Shown: positions 35,006-45,815 of the stretch, in pieces
Numbering within the stretch: the stretch's first letter is position 1
Layout of the letters: every line of letters begins with the position of its first letter
Assembly: GCF_003076135.1 (NCBI RefSeq)
Contig: NZ_QDGZ01000001.1
Coordinates: 434,001 to 498,000 of the forward strand
Origin: Nocardioides gansuensis
GTDB taxonomy: Bacteria; Actinomycetota; Actinomycetes; Propionibacteriales; Nocardioidaceae
DNA length: 64,000 bases
Direction of reading: 5' to 3'
The notes under the pieces: generated by a model
The model's database searches: none
What the model was told of the DNA's origin: nothing
The model's input: the letters and a program-made list of their open reading frames with translations, nothing else
Program-made: the position numbers and the translations under genes

Positions 35006-35053
35006 CTACCTAGCGTCACCGCGTCAGCATCCAAAGTGATCCAGGAGTTACAC

Positions 35054-36019
35054 GTGAAGCGCACCTCCTTCCGCCGGGCCGTCGTGCCGGGCGTCGCCGC
35101 CCTGGCCCTCTCGCTCGCCGCGTGCGGCGGCGGTGACGCCGGCGCCTCCGACTCCGAGGGTGGCGAGACCGCCGTCAGCGGTTCCGTCGCCGTCGACGGC
35201 TCCTCGACCGTCTACCCGATGAGCGTCGCCGCCCAGGAGCTGCTCAACGAGCAGAACCCCGAGGTCCAGGTCACGGTCGGCGAGGCCGGCACCGGTGGCG
35301 GCTTCGAGGTCTTCTGCACCGGCGAGACCGACATCTCCGACGCCTCCCGTCCTATCGAGGAGGACGAGGCCGCGGTGTGCGAGGAGAACGGTGTCGAGTA
35401 CACCGAGCTCCAGGTCGCCACCGACGCGCTCACCGTCGTCGTGCACCCCGACCTGGCCGTCGACTGCCTCACGGTCGACGAGCTCATCGCACTCTGGGGT
35501 CCCAAGTCCAAGGCCACCAACTGGCAGGACATCAACCCCGAGTTCCCCGACCAGGAGATCAAGCTCTTCGGTCCCGGCACGGACTCCGGCACCTACGACT
35601 ACATGGCTGCCGACGTGATCGGTGACGAGTCCGAGACCACCCGCAAGGACTACGAGGCGTCCGAGGACGACAACGTGCTCGTCGAGGGTGTCGCCGGTAC
35701 CGAGGGCGCGACCGGCTACTTCGGCTACACCTACTACGAGCAGAACTCCGACAAGCTCAAGGCCGTCGCCATCGACAGCGGCAACGGCTGCGTCGAGCCC
35801 TCGGCCGAGACCGCCCAGTCGGGTGAGTACACGCCGCTGGCCCGCCCGCTGTTCATCTACGTGAGCAACAAGAGCTACACGGACAACCCGGCCGTCAAGG
35901 AGTACGTCGACTTCTACATCGAGAACCTCGCCGAGATCGCCGAGGTCGGCCAGTTCATCCCGCTGAGCGATGAGCTGTACGCCGAGACCCAGGCGGCGCT
36001 CGAGGGCCTCCAGGGCTGA
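35054..36019 (+). CDS. pstS: phosphate ABC transporter substrate-binding lipoprotein
   Basis: 321 residues. A lipoprotein signal peptide ends in the lipobox L-A-A-C (Cys at about 24), followed by a Gly/Ser/Glu-rich linker. The phosphate-binding motifs are V-D-G-S-S-T-V-Y-P-M (about 51-60), T-D-I-S-D-A-S-R-P (about 93-101) and G-P-G-T-D-S-G-T-Y-D (about 177-186). The GTG start has AGGAG six bases upstream. It is first in pstSCAB, behind a PHO box. Confidence 0.96.
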   Translation: MKRTSFRRAVVPGVAALALSLAACGGGDAGASDSEGGETAVSGSVAVDGSSTVYPMSVAAQELLNEQNPEVQVTVGEAGTGGGFEVFCTGETDISDASRPIEEDEAAVCEENGVEYTELQVATDALTVVVHPDLAVDCLTVDELIALWGPKSKATNWQDINPEFPDQEIKLFGPGTDSGTYDYMAADVIGDESETTRKDYEASEDDNVLVEGVAGTEGATGYFGYTYYEQNSDKLKAVAIDSGNGCVEPSAETAQSGEYTPLARPLFIYVSNKSYTDNPAVKEYVDFYIENLAEIAEVGQFIPLSDELYAETQAALEGLQG

Positions 36020-36033
36020 GTAGCCTCACCTCG

Positions 36034-36966
36034 ATGAGCACCACCACCGCAGGTCCGGCAGGCCCGTCGAACGCGACGGGCCTGCCGGCCGCTCCCTTCC
36101 TCGGCGCGAAGCGCCGTCCACTCGAGGCCGTCATCAAGGCCCTTCTGATCATCTCGGCGATGCTCTCGATCGCGATCACCTTCGGCATCATCGCCGCGCT
36201 GATCCGGCCTGTTATCGACTTCTTCGGCGAGATCCCGTTCTCGACCTTCTTCAGCAACGACCAGCAGTTCGGCGTACTGCCGCTCGTGGTCGGCACGCTG
36301 ATGGTCACGGTGATCGCCCTCGTGGTGGCAGTCCCGCTGGGCTTGGGCGCCGCGATGTACCTCTCCGAGTACGCCTCCAGGCGTGCCCGCAAGGTCCTCA
36401 AGCCGACGGTCGAGCTGCTCGCCGGCGTGCCGTCCGTGGTCTACGGCTTCTTCGCCCTGACCTTCGTGACCCCCGCGCTGCTGCAGGGCCTGCTCAACCT
36501 CGAGATCGGCTTCACCAACGCGCTGGCAGCCGGGCTCGTCCTGGGCGTGATGATCATCCCGACCATCGCCTCCTTGGCCGAGGACGCCTTGAGCGCCGTG
36601 CCGCAGGCGATGCGCCAGGGTTCGCTCGCGATGGGTGCCAACCGCATGCAGACCACCGTGCGCGTCGTACTGCCTGCCGCCATCTCGGGCGTGGCCGCGG
36701 CCATCGTGCTCGGCATGTCGCGCGCGATCGGAGAGACGATGATCGTCGCCCTCGCGGCGGGCGCCCAGAAGAACTCGAGCCTCGACATCTTCGAAGGGCA
36801 CCAGACCATGACGGGCTTCATGGCCCAGACGGCGGGCGGTGAGAACCCAGTCGGGTCGCTCGAGTACAACACCCTCTTCGCCGTGGGCATGCTGCTCTTC
36901 CTCATCACCCTGGTGCTCAACATGATCAGCATCAGCATCGTCCGACGCTTCAGGCAGGCCTACTGA
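36034..36966 (+). CDS. pstC: phosphate ABC transporter permease PstC
   Basis: 310 residues with six membrane helices and a cytoplasmic N-terminus of about 35 residues. The EAA loop, L-S-A-V-P-Q-A-M-R-Q-G-S-L-A-M-G-A-N (about 186-203), contacts PstB. It forms the channel with PstA. TAGCCT and seven bases precede the ATG, so a second, leaderless internal promoter is possible besides the upstream PHO-controlled one. It overlaps pstA by one base (TGATG). Confidence 0.95.
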   Translation: MSTTTAGPAGPSNATGLPAAPFLGAKRRPLEAVIKALLIISAMLSIAITFGIIAALIRPVIDFFGEIPFSTFFSNDQQFGVLPLVVGTLMVTVIALVVAVPLGLGAAMYLSEYASRRARKVLKPTVELLAGVPSVVYGFFALTFVTPALLQGLLNLEIGFTNALAAGLVLGVMIIPTIASLAEDALSAVPQAMRQGSLAMGANRMQTTVRVVLPAAISGVAAAIVLGMSRAIGETMIVALAAGAQKNSSLDIFEGHQTMTGFMAQTAGGENPVGSLEYNTLFAVGMLLFLITLVLNMISISIVRRFRQAY

Positions 36967-37874
36967 TGAGCATCGCCGCCACCACCGCGCGTGAAGTCAC
37001 CGCCCAGCTCGCGACCGGCAAGAGCAAGGACCGCACGGTCGGCTCGCTCGTCTTCCTGTGCGCGCTCTGGTTCTCGCTGTTCTTCGGTGTGATGGTCCTC
37101 GTCGCGCTGATCGCCAGCACGGCCATCAAGGGCGCTCCCCGCTTCGACGCCGAGCTGCTCACCAACTACACCTCGATCGTGCGGCCGGAGACCGCCGGCT
37201 TCCGGGCCGGCATCCTCGGCAGCCTGTGGCTGATGCTGTTCACCGCGATCATGGCTGTGCCGCTTGGCATCGCCGCCGCCGTCTACCTCGAGGAGTTCGC
37301 GGACCCCAACAAGCCGTGGAACCGCTTGATCGAGGTCAACCTGCAGAACCTGGCCGCCGTGCCGTCCATCGTCTACGGCCTGCTGGCTGTGGCTGTGATG
37401 GCGCTGCTCGGCTTCGACGACGCCGGCATCGTGCTGGGCGGTGCGCTCGCGCTGGCCCTGCTGATCCTGCCGGTGATCATCATCACCACCCGCGAGGCGG
37501 TGCGCGCGGTGCCGCGGGAAATCCGCGATGGCTCGCTCGCGCTCGGGGCAACCGTGTGGCAGACCACCTGGCGCCAGACGCTGCCGTCCGCCGTCCCCGG
37601 CATCGCGACCGGCACTATCCTGGGCCTTTCCCGGGCGATCGGCGAAGCCGCGCCGCTCGTCGTCGTCGGCCTCGCCGGGTCGGTGTTGTTCGACCCCGAG
37701 GGCATGATGAGCAAGGTGACGGCCCTGCCCATGCAGATCTACTCCCTGACCTCGCAGTCGCGGGAGGAGCTCCGGGAGGCCGCCTCGGCGGCCATCATCG
37801 TGCTGCTGGTCATGATCCTCGGGCTCAACGCACTCGCGATCTACATCCGCAACAAGTTCCAGCGATCCTGGTGA
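36966..37874 (+). CDS. pstA: phosphate ABC transporter permease PstA
   Basis: 302 residues, six membrane helices, EAA loop [17 protein letters not shown] (about 180-196). It pairs with PstC. The ATG overlaps the pstC stop. pstB starts 14 bases after its stop with its own ribosome site. Confidence 0.95.
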   Translation: MSIAATTAREVTAQLATGKSKDRTVGSLVFLCALWFSLFFGVMVLVALIASTAIKGAPRFDAELLTNYTSIVRPETAGFRAGILGSLWLMLFTAIMAVPLGIAAAVYLEEFADPNKPWNRLIEVNLQNLAAVPSIVYGLLAVAVMALLGFDDAGIVLGGALALALLILPVIIITTREAVRAVPREIRDGSLALGATVWQTTWRQTLPSAVPGIATGTILGLSRAIGEAAPLVVVGLAGSVLFDPEGMMSKVTALPMQIYSLTSQSREELREAASAAIIVLLVMILGLNALAIYIRNKFQRSW

Positions 37875-37888
37875 GGAAGAGAACCGCC

Positions 37889-38776
37889 ATGGCCAACCCC
37901 CCTGCCACCGCCACCACGAGTGTGGACAAGCCCATCGTGGGCTCCCTCTCCGAGGTCCATGCCGACGCCGACCGGCCGCTGCCGGCGCACCCCGTCACGA
38001 CGGTGATGGAGGCCAGGGACCTCAACGTCTTCTACGGCGACTTCCACGCCGTACACGACGTCAACCTCGCCTACGGCCGCAACGAGATCACCGCCATGAT
38101 CGGGCCGTCGGGCTGCGGCAAGTCGACGGTGCTGCGCTGCCTGAACCGGATGAACGACCTCGTCACCGGGGCGCGCGTCGAGGGCCAGGTGCTCTACCAC
38201 GACCAGGACATCTACGCGAAGGGCGTCGACCCGATCGCGGTCCGCACGCACATCGGCATGGTGTTCCAGAAGCCGAACCCGTTCCCCAAGTCCATCTACG
38301 ACAACATCGCCTACGGTCCCCGGGTCACCGGCATGAAGGTCGACAGCATGGACGACCTGGTCGAGGAGGCGCTCCGCGGCGCCGCCCTGTGGGACGAGGT
38401 CAAGGACAAGCTCAAGCAGTCCGCCTACGGCCTCTCCGGCGGCCAGCAGCAGCGCCTCTGCATCGCCCGCACGATCGCGACCAAGCCCGACGTGATCCTG
38501 ATGGACGAGCCGTGCTCGGCCCTCGACCCGATCGCCACGGCCCGCGTCGAGGACCTGATGATCGACCTGCGCAAGGACTACACGATCATCGTCGTGACCC
38601 ACAACATGCAGCAGGCCGCCCGCGTCTCCGACCGCACGGCGTTCTTCACGGCCCGGCCCGACGAGACCACCGGCAACCGCACCGGCCTGCTCGTCGAGTA
38701 CGACCTCACCTCGAAGATCTTCTCCAACCCCGGCGACAAGCGGACCGAGGACTACATCTCCGGCCGCTTCGGCTGA
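37889..38776 (+). CDS. pstB: phosphate ABC transporter ATP-binding protein PstB
   Basis: 295 residues. Walker [10 protein letters not shown] (about 71-79), signature L-S-G-G-Q-Q-Q-R (about 181-188), Walker B V-I-L-M-D-E-P (about 200-206) and the switch His in V-T-H-N-M are intact. About 40 extra N-terminal residues precede the usual start ([12 protein letters not shown]). ATG 37889 is preferred because GAGGAAGAG lies just upstream; an internal ATG near 38008 is the alternative. No phoU follows. Confidence 0.95.
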   Translation: MANPPATATTSVDKPIVGSLSEVHADADRPLPAHPVTTVMEARDLNVFYGDFHAVHDVNLAYGRNEITAMIGPSGCGKSTVLRCLNRMNDLVTGARVEGQVLYHDQDIYAKGVDPIAVRTHIGMVFQKPNPFPKSIYDNIAYGPRVTGMKVDSMDDLVEEALRGAALWDEVKDKLKQSAYGLSGGQQQRLCIARTIATKPDVILMDEPCSALDPIATARVEDLMIDLRKDYTIIVVTHNMQQAARVSDRTAFFTARPDETTGNRTGLLVEYDLTSKIFSNPGDKRTEDYISGRFG

Positions 38777-38869
38777 GCCGGCTCCTTCTCGGGCCCCGCG
38801 GTCCTGCCCTGTCCGGGTGGGGCCGCGGCGGCCTTTCCGGGGGCTTGCTCCTCTGCCCCCGGGGATCGG

Positions 38870-39361
38870 CCGGGCGCGCGAGGCGCTCGACCTGGCAGTG
38901 GAGAACTCGTGGTCGCCGAAGGAGACCGACACCCGGCTGGTCTGGCGTCTGGACGCCGGGTTGCCGCCCCTCCTGTGCAACCGGCCGATCTTCGACAGGT
39001 CCGGCCACCACCTGGTCACACCCGATCTTCTGGACGAGGAGGCGGGATGGCGATCGAGTACACGGGTGAGGTCCACCTGGACAGCTCGCGACGGCGAAGC
39101 GACCGGGACCGCGAGGAGCTCTACGGCCGGCTCGGGATAGCCCTTCTGGTCGTCATGACCGGTGACTCCACCAGCACCGCGCGACTCGTCGACCGGATGG
39201 TGCAGACCCGGCAGCGAGCGGCCTTCGCATCGCCAGAGTCACGCACCTGGACGTCGGTGCCGCCACGATGGTGGATCGACACGAGCACCGTCGACAAGCG
39301 CCGTGCCCTCTCGGCGTACGACCGGGAGCGTCTGCTTCGTTATCGGCCTCCGGCTGCCTGA
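38870..39361 (+). pseudogene. remnant of a DUF559/AbiEi-type endonuclease-like protein, 5'-truncated and frameshifted
   Basis: In one frame (about 38870-39045): A-R-E-A-L-D-L-A-V-E-N-S-W-S-P-K-E-T-D, later L-D-A-G-L-P and F-D-x-S-G-x-x-L-x-x-P-D-L-L-D. In the next frame (39047-39361): A-I-E-Y-T-G-E-V-H through Y-G-R-L-G, and V-D-R-M-V-Q-T-R. Joined, they read like the C-terminal half of the large actinobacterial family with a Vsr-like DUF559 fold (normally E-Y-D-G-x-x-H). The break is near 39046, consistent with a small indel. The N-terminal half is missing. Alternatively, 39047-39361 alone encodes 104 residues behind GAGGAGG. Confidence 0.6.
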
Positions 39362-39395
39362 CCCGGGTCACGCCCACATGGCCGGATCGTCGGGG

Positions 39396-39454
39396 TACTC
39401 CGTGACGAAGGGACCCTTCCCGGCGAGGTTCGAGGGTCCGATCGTCACGGACTA
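39396..39454. repeat. 59-bp palindromic repeat, copy 3
   Basis: Left arm TACTCCGTGACGA, AG, GGACCC; right arm GGGTCCGA, TCGTCACGGACTA. Three arm positions are unpaired or changed (C for G in the left tip, plus the AG/TC pair). Centre 39417-39433 is unique. It lies between the endonuclease remnant and the convergent pit gene. Confidence 0.9.
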
Positions 39455-39471
39455 TCGGGCCGGGGCGCGCG

Positions 39472-40467
39472 TCAGGGGAGGAACAGGCGGGCGATGCCGT
39501 AGCAGATGCCGGCGGCGAGAGCGGCCATCGGGAAAGTGAGCACCCAGGCGGTCAGGATGTTGCCGGCGACGCCCCAGCGCACCGCGGACAGGCGCTTGGT
39601 GGCGCCCACGCCCATCACGGCGGAGGTGATGGTGTGGGTCGTGGAGATGGGCGCCTCGAAGGCGTAGGCCGTGGTGTAGAGGACCGACGCGGCGATCGAC
39701 TCGGCGGCGAAGCCGCGCGGGGGGTCGAGGGCGATGATCCGGCGGCCCAGCGTGCGCATGATCCGCCAGCCACCCGACCAGGTGCCGAGCGAGATGGCGG
39801 CCGCGGCCGCGAAGATCACCCACAGCGGGAGCCCGTCGGACTCGGCGACGTAGCCACCCGTGAGGAGCGCCAGGAAGATGACACCCATCGTCTTCTGGGC
39901 GTCCTGCAGGCCGTGGCCGAGGGCCATCGCAGCGGCGGAGACGGTCTGCGCGATCTTGAAGCCACGGTTGGCCCGGCCGGGGTGGACGCCGCGGAACATC
40001 CACATGATCGCGATCATCAGGAGGAAGCCCAGGGAGAAGGCGACGAGGGGGGAGACGAGCATCGGGATGACCACCTTCTCCAGCACCACGCCCCAGTCGG
40101 CGCTGGCCCCGGCGAACACAGCAGCGCCCACGAGGCCGCCGATCAGCGCGTGCGAGGAGGAGGAGGGGAGCCCGTAGTACCAGGTGATGAGGTTCCAGAT
40201 GATGGCGCCGAGGAGGCCGCACATCACGATCACGAGCCCGTGGCTGCCCTCGCCGGGATCGATCGTGTCGGAGACCGTGTGGGCGACCTTCTGGCCGAGG
40301 AAGGCGCCGACGAAGTTCATGACGGCTGCCAGCGCGAGGGCCACGCGGGGCGTCAGCGCACCGGTCGACACCGAGGTGGCGATCGCGTTGGCTGCGTCGT
40401 GGAAGCCGTTCGTGTAGTCGAAGACGAGCGCGACGACCACGACCGCGATGATGATCGCGAATTCCAT
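39472..40467 (-). CDS. pit: low-affinity inorganic phosphate transporter (PiT family)
   Basis: 331 residues, about ten membrane helices, with the two PiT signature repeats G-F-H-D-A-A-N-A-I-A-T (about 21-31) and, in the second half, G-H-G-L-Q-D-A-Q-K-T-M-G (about 184-195). Such transporters move metal-phosphate with protons. It follows a DUF47 gene seven bases upstream, the usual pit partner. It complements the high-affinity pst system encoded just before it in the opposite direction. Confidence 0.94.
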   Translation of the reverse strand: MEFAIIIAVVVVALVFDYTNGFHDAANAIATSVSTGALTPRVALALAAVMNFVGAFLGQKVAHTVSDTIDPGEGSHGLVIVMCGLLGAIIWNLITWYYGLPSSSSHALIGGLVGAAVFAGASADWGVVLEKVVIPMLVSPLVAFSLGFLLMIAIMWMFRGVHPGRANRGFKIAQTVSAAAMALGHGLQDAQKTMGVIFLALLTGGYVAESDGLPLWVIFAAAAAISLGTWSGGWRIMRTLGRRIIALDPPRGFAAESIAASVLYTTAYAFEAPISTTHTITSAVMGVGATKRLSAVRWGVAGNILTAWVLTFPMAALAAGICYGIARLFLP

Positions 40468-40474
40468 TGTGGGG

Positions 40475-41092
40475 TCAGGACTCCTTGACCGCGATCTGCT
40501 CCATGATGTTGGCGACCCGCTCGAAGGCGTCGATGGCGCCCTCCAGCGACTCCACCACGTCCTTGAGCTTGATCACCTCGAGTGCCTCGTAGTCGCCGGT
40601 GAACAGGCTCGCCAGGATCCGGCGGTAGCTGCGGTCGCCGGCGTTCTCGAGCCGGTTGATCTCGATCCAGTAGTCCTCGAGCGACCGCATCGTCTGGAGG
40701 CGGGGCATCGCCGCGGCGGTGAGCTCGGCGCACCGCTGCAGCACCTCTACCTGCTCCGACGTCTCGTTGGGCAGGGTGTGGACCTCGTAGAGCAGGACGA
40801 GGTCGACGGCCTCGTCCATCATGTCCATGACGTCGTCGAGCGCCGACGCGAGCGCGTAGATGTCCTCGCGGTCGAACGGCGTGACGAACGTGCTGTTGAC
40901 CTTGCGCACGAGCTCGTGGGTCGTCTCGTCAGCGGCGTGCTCGGCCTCGCGCATGTGGCGCGCGACCTCCGCCTTGTCGTTGCCGTCGCCGAGCATCTCC
41001 GCCAACAGGGCAGCGCCGGTGACGAGGTGCTGCGCGGACTGCGTGAACATCTCGTAGAACGACGAGTCCAGGGGTCGGATCTTCAAACGCAC
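40475..41092 (-). CDS. DUF47 family PhoU-like phosphate transport accessory protein
   Basis: 205 residues, nearly all helical, with E-x-x-x-D metal-site motifs (R-E-A-E-H-A-A-D-E, L-D-D-V-M-D-M-M-D-E) that define the DUF47/PhoU-like fold. It probably modulates Pit. GTG 41092 was chosen over 41128: CGGAG lies upstream of 41092, and the -10 element TAGCAT (complement of 41129-41134) places the transcription start downstream of 41128. It forms an operon with pit. Confidence 0.9.
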   Translation of the reverse strand: MRLKIRPLDSSFYEMFTQSAQHLVTGAALLAEMLGDGNDKAEVARHMREAEHAADETTHELVRKVNSTFVTPFDREDIYALASALDDVMDMMDEAVDLVLLYEVHTLPNETSEQVEVLQRCAELTAAAMPRLQTMRSLEDYWIEINRLENAGDRSYRRILASLFTGDYEALEVIKLKDVVESLEGAIDAFERVANIMEQIAVKES

Positions 41093-41194
41093 GGCGAACT
41101 CCGAGTAAGGGGGGTCTGAACGCCCCACATGCTAGGGGGTCGCCAGTCCCCCCGCGCAAAACAGCGCGTGGTGGCGTACGCCGGGCGTGCGGCG

Positions 41195-43387
<2,193 letters not shown>

Positions 43388-43409
43388 AGACAGGAGTCTT
43401 CCACCGATT

Positions 43410-43437
43410 GGTGAACTTTCGGTGACGGACGGTGACC
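43410..43437 (-). promoter_or_regulatory. PHO-type direct repeat of ppk
   Basis: On the minus strand GGTCACC, CGTCACC and GTTCACC occur with TCACC cores 10 and 11 bases apart. They end about 23 bases before the ppk ATG; AAGACT between them and the ATG could be the -10. ppk is a known PhoP target in Streptomyces. Confidence 0.65.
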
Positions 43438-43443
43438 TGCCTG

Positions 43444-43449
43444 TACGGT
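43444..43449 (+). promoter_or_regulatory. -10 element TACGGT (leaderless)
   Basis: TACGGT, seven bases, GTG 43457. This favours 43457 over the in-frame GTG 43448, which overlaps the element itself. Confidence 0.5.
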
Positions 43450-43456
43450 GCCCGGC

Positions 43457-44485
43457 GTGAGCCTCCTCGAGCGTGCCCGGGCCGTCGCCGCGCGTGCCGC
43501 GCTCGCTTTGCCGCACCCGGTCCAGCGGATGCTCGCCGGGCGCCCCGTACGCCGCGGCGGCGAGCTGCTGGGCGTCGAGCCGCAGCTGCTCCTGCGCCTG
43601 CAGAGGATCGGCCGCGAGCCCGCCATCGAGAGCCTCCCGATCCCGGAGGGCCGGCTCGCGACGGCGCGGCAGGCCGCCCTCGTCGCCGGCGACCAGCCCA
43701 TCGGGTCGGTGCGCGACCTGGACGCCGGTGGCGTGCCGGCGCGGCTGTACGTGCCGCGTGGCCTCGCTGCCAGCGAGGCCAGTGGGCTGCTCGTCTACTT
43801 CCACGGCGGAGGCTTCGTCTACGGCGACCTGGAGACCCACGACGCCGTCTGCCGGGTGCTCGCGGAGCAGGCCGGCGTGCGCGTGCTCGCGGTCGACTAC
43901 CGGCTCGCGCCCGAGGCCCCGTGGCCGGCCGCTGTCGACGACGCCGTCGCGGCGTACCGGTGGGTCGTCGAGCACGCCGACGAGCTCGCCGCGGATCCCG
44001 GCCGCATCGCCGTGGGCGGTGACTCGGCCGGCGGCAACCTGGCGGCCCTGGTGGCGATCGCGGCGGCGCGGGCGGGATGGCGGTGCGCGTTCCAGCTGCT
44101 GGTCTACCCCGTGACCGACATGACGGCCTCGATGGAGAGCCGCCGCACCTTCGGCACCGGGCTGTTCCTCACGACGCGGTTCATGGACCTCGGGCGCGAC
44201 ACCTACGTGCCCGACCGGGGGAGCTGGACCGACCCCCGGGTCTCGCCGCTGTTCGCCGAGCTGCCCGAGGGGCTGGCGCCGGCATACGTCGCGACCGCCG
44301 CCCTCGACCCGCTCCGCGACGAGGGCGAGGCCTACGCCGCGAGGCTCGCCGAGGCCGGCGCCAAGGTGGAGACCCGCTGCTTCGGCGGGCAGATCCACGG
44401 CTTCGTCAACATGGTCGGTGTGGGTCGCTCCGGCCCTGCCGCCGTCGCGGAGATCGCGGCCGCCCTGCGGGCAGCGATCGGCTGA
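43457..44485 (+). CDS. alpha/beta hydrolase, hormone-sensitive-lipase family esterase
   Basis: 342 residues. Oxyanion motif [10 protein letters not shown] (about 114-123), nucleophile G-D-S-A-G-G-N (about 190-196), Asp in A-A-L-D-P-L-R-D (about 283) and His in I-H-G-F (about 313): the complete HSL-type triad. Likely hydrolyses short-chain esters; substrate unknown. GTG 43457 was chosen from the TACGGT spacing. It is divergent from ppk, and its promoter overlaps the region holding the PHO repeats. Confidence 0.9.
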   Translation: MSLLERARAVAARAALALPHPVQRMLAGRPVRRGGELLGVEPQLLLRLQRIGREPAIESLPIPEGRLATARQAALVAGDQPIGSVRDLDAGGVPARLYVPRGLAASEASGLLVYFHGGGFVYGDLETHDAVCRVLAEQAGVRVLAVDYRLAPEAPWPAAVDDAVAAYRWVVEHADELAADPGRIAVGGDSAGGNLAALVAIAAARAGWRCAFQLLVYPVTDMTASMESRRTFGTGLFLTTRFMDLGRDTYVPDRGSWTDPRVSPLFAELPEGLAPAYVATAALDPLRDEGEAYAARLAEAGAKVETRCFGGQIHGFVNMVGVGRSGPAAVAEIAAALRAAIG

Positions 44486-44503
44486 GGCCCGACGGACGCA
44501 TCG

Positions 44504-44869
44504 TCAGTAGACGAGCGCCTGGACGTCGTCGCGGAGGACCTGCTCGGCGAACACGGCGGCCCCGGCGATCGTCACGCCCTCCACGAGGTCGGACTCGGTG
44601 ATGCCGCGGCGGGCGGCACACTGGGAGCAGACCGTCACCGCACCCCCGGTCGCAAGGACGGCGGCGCGCAGGTCCGGGAGCGGGGTGGCCAGGTCGAGGT
44701 GGAATGCCTCAGCGCGCCCCGGCGTACCGAACCACGCCGCCTCGCCCGTGAGCCACAGCGACACCTCGGCTCCGGCGGCTGCCGCCGCCGCCGCGACGGT
44801 GAAGGCCTGGTTGACGCGCTCGGGGTCGTCGGCGCCGCAGGTGGCCTTGACGACGAGAGATCTGCCCAT
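44504..44869 (-). CDS. DsrE family protein
   Basis: 121 residues with the DsrE/F fold: N-terminal strand S-L-V-V-K-A-T-C-G, helix A-F-T-V-A-A-A-A-A-A-A-G-A-E-V, and Cys residues in V-C-S-Q-C-A-A-R-R-G-I (about 80-90). DsrE-like proteins carry or relay sulfur, but single-gene members are mostly uncharacterised. ATG lies six bases after TAGTGT, leaderless, sharing its promoter bases with the divergent nitrobindin-like gene. Confidence 0.85.
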   Translation of the reverse strand: MGRSLVVKATCGADDPERVNQAFTVAAAAAAAGAEVSLWLTGEAAWFGTPGRAEAFHLDLATPLPDLRAAVLATGGAVTVCSQCAARRGITESDLVEGVTIAGAAVFAEQVLRDDVQALVY

Positions 44870-44875
44870 GGCCCA

Positions 44876-44885
44876 ACACTAGAGT
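44876..44885. promoter_or_regulatory. bidirectional promoter with overlapping -10 elements
   Basis: ACACTAGAGT reads TAGTGT on the minus strand and TAGAGT on the plus strand, sharing the central TA. Six bases lead to the dsrE ATG (44869) and seven to the ATG at 44893. The whole gap between the two start codons is 23 bases. Confidence 0.7.
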
Positions 44886-44892
44886 GGCCCCC

Positions 44893-45387
44893 ATGCCGTT
44901 CGAGCTCCCCCAGAACCTCCACCCGAACTGCGGCCCGGTCGCCTGGCTGCTCGGCACCTGGCGCGGCAACGGGCACGGCGACTACCCGACGCTCGAGAAG
45001 TTCCAGTACGGCCAGGAGCTGATCTTCACCCACGACGGGCGGCCGTTCTTCCACTACATGGCGCGCGCCTGGATCACCGACGCCGACGGGGGCTTCGTGC
45101 GCGACGCGGCGATGGAGGCCGGCTTCCTGCGCTGCCCCGAGCCCGGCAAGGTCGAGCTGCTGCTCTCGCACAACACGGGGATCTCGGAGATCTGGTACGG
45201 CGCGGCGGACGCCGGCAAGCTCGAGCTGCACACCGCGGGCGTCTCCTTCACCGAGACCGCCAAGGAGGTCACCGCGGGATCCCGGATGTATGGCAACGTC
45301 GACGGGGACCTGCTCTACGCCTACGACATGGCGGCCGTGGGCCAGGAGCTCCAGCCGCACCTGTGGGCGCGGCTCCAGAGGGCCTGA
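44893..45387 (+). CDS. FABP-like / nitrobindin heme-binding domain protein
   Basis: 164 residues, ten-stranded barrel family (DUF1794). The signature G-T-W-R-G-N-G is at about 21-27, and the C-terminal strand ends with a helical L-Q-P-H-L-W-A-R-L, whose His is the likely heme ligand. Family members bind ferric heme and isomerise peroxynitrite. ATG lies seven bases after TAGAGT. It overlaps the Fur-family gene (TGATG), linking heme and metal regulation. Confidence 0.88.
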   Translation: MPFELPQNLHPNCGPVAWLLGTWRGNGHGDYPTLEKFQYGQELIFTHDGRPFFHYMARAWITDADGGFVRDAAMEAGFLRCPEPGKVELLLSHNTGISEIWYGAADAGKLELHTAGVSFTETAKEVTAGSRMYGNVDGDLLYAYDMAAVGQELQPHLWARLQRA

Positions 45388-45806
45388 TGGACGACGAGCT
45401 CGCGGCACGGCTCAGGGAGAGCGGCTACCGGCTCACTCCGCAGCGGCAGCTCATCCTCCGTGCCGTCGAGACCCTCGGCCACGCGACTCCCGACGAGGTG
45501 CTCGAGCATGTGCGGGCCCAGGCGTCCGCGGTCAACGCGTCCACGGTCTACCGCACCCTCGAGGTGCTGGAGGAGCTCGGGCTGGTGCGGCACGCCCACC
45601 TGAGCGACCGCGCCCCGACGTACCACTCCACGGCGGAGCCGGAGCACTTCCACCTGGTCTGCCGCTCCTGCCACCGGGTCCGCTCCGTCGAGCCCGAGGC
45701 GGCGGCGGCGCTCGTGGCGACGCTGCGGGCGGAGCACGGCTTCGAGCCGGACCTGGGTCATCTCGCCATCTTCGGGCGGTGTCTCGCGTGTGAGCCCCCT
45801 GCCTAG
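45387..45806 (+). CDS. Fur family metal-dependent regulator
   Basis: 139 residues. Winged helix (1-80) with Y-R-L-T-P-Q-R-Q-L-I-L and N-A-S-T-V-Y-R-T-L-E-V-L; the metal and dimer part has H-F-H-L-V-C-R-S-C-H (about 90-99) and G-R-C-L-A-C (about 131-136), two CxxC pairs for a structural zinc. The sensed metal (iron, zinc or peroxide type) cannot be told. Its ATG overlaps the heme-protein stop, so they are co-translated. Confidence 0.92.
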   Translation: MDDELAARLRESGYRLTPQRQLILRAVETLGHATPDEVLEHVRAQASAVNASTVYRTLEVLEELGLVRHAHLSDRAPTYHSTAEPEHFHLVCRSCHRVRSVEPEAAAALVATLRAEHGFEPDLGHLAIFGRCLACEPPA

Positions 45807-45815
45807 ACTCGAGGC

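Noticed and set aside
38793..38830. GC-rich dyad after pstB as a terminator.
   Set aside because: Pairing is irregular (self-complementary CCGCGG words at different offsets), so the fold is ambiguous.
41150..41172. GCGCG hairpin after ppk as a terminator.
   Set aside because: The stem is only about five pairs with a six-base loop; too weak to call.
43404..43448. PHO repeats at 43410-43437 as an operator for the divergent esterase gene.
   Set aside because: Unit orientation and distance fit the ppk promoter; for the esterase the repeats would lie at an atypical place, though dual effects are possible.
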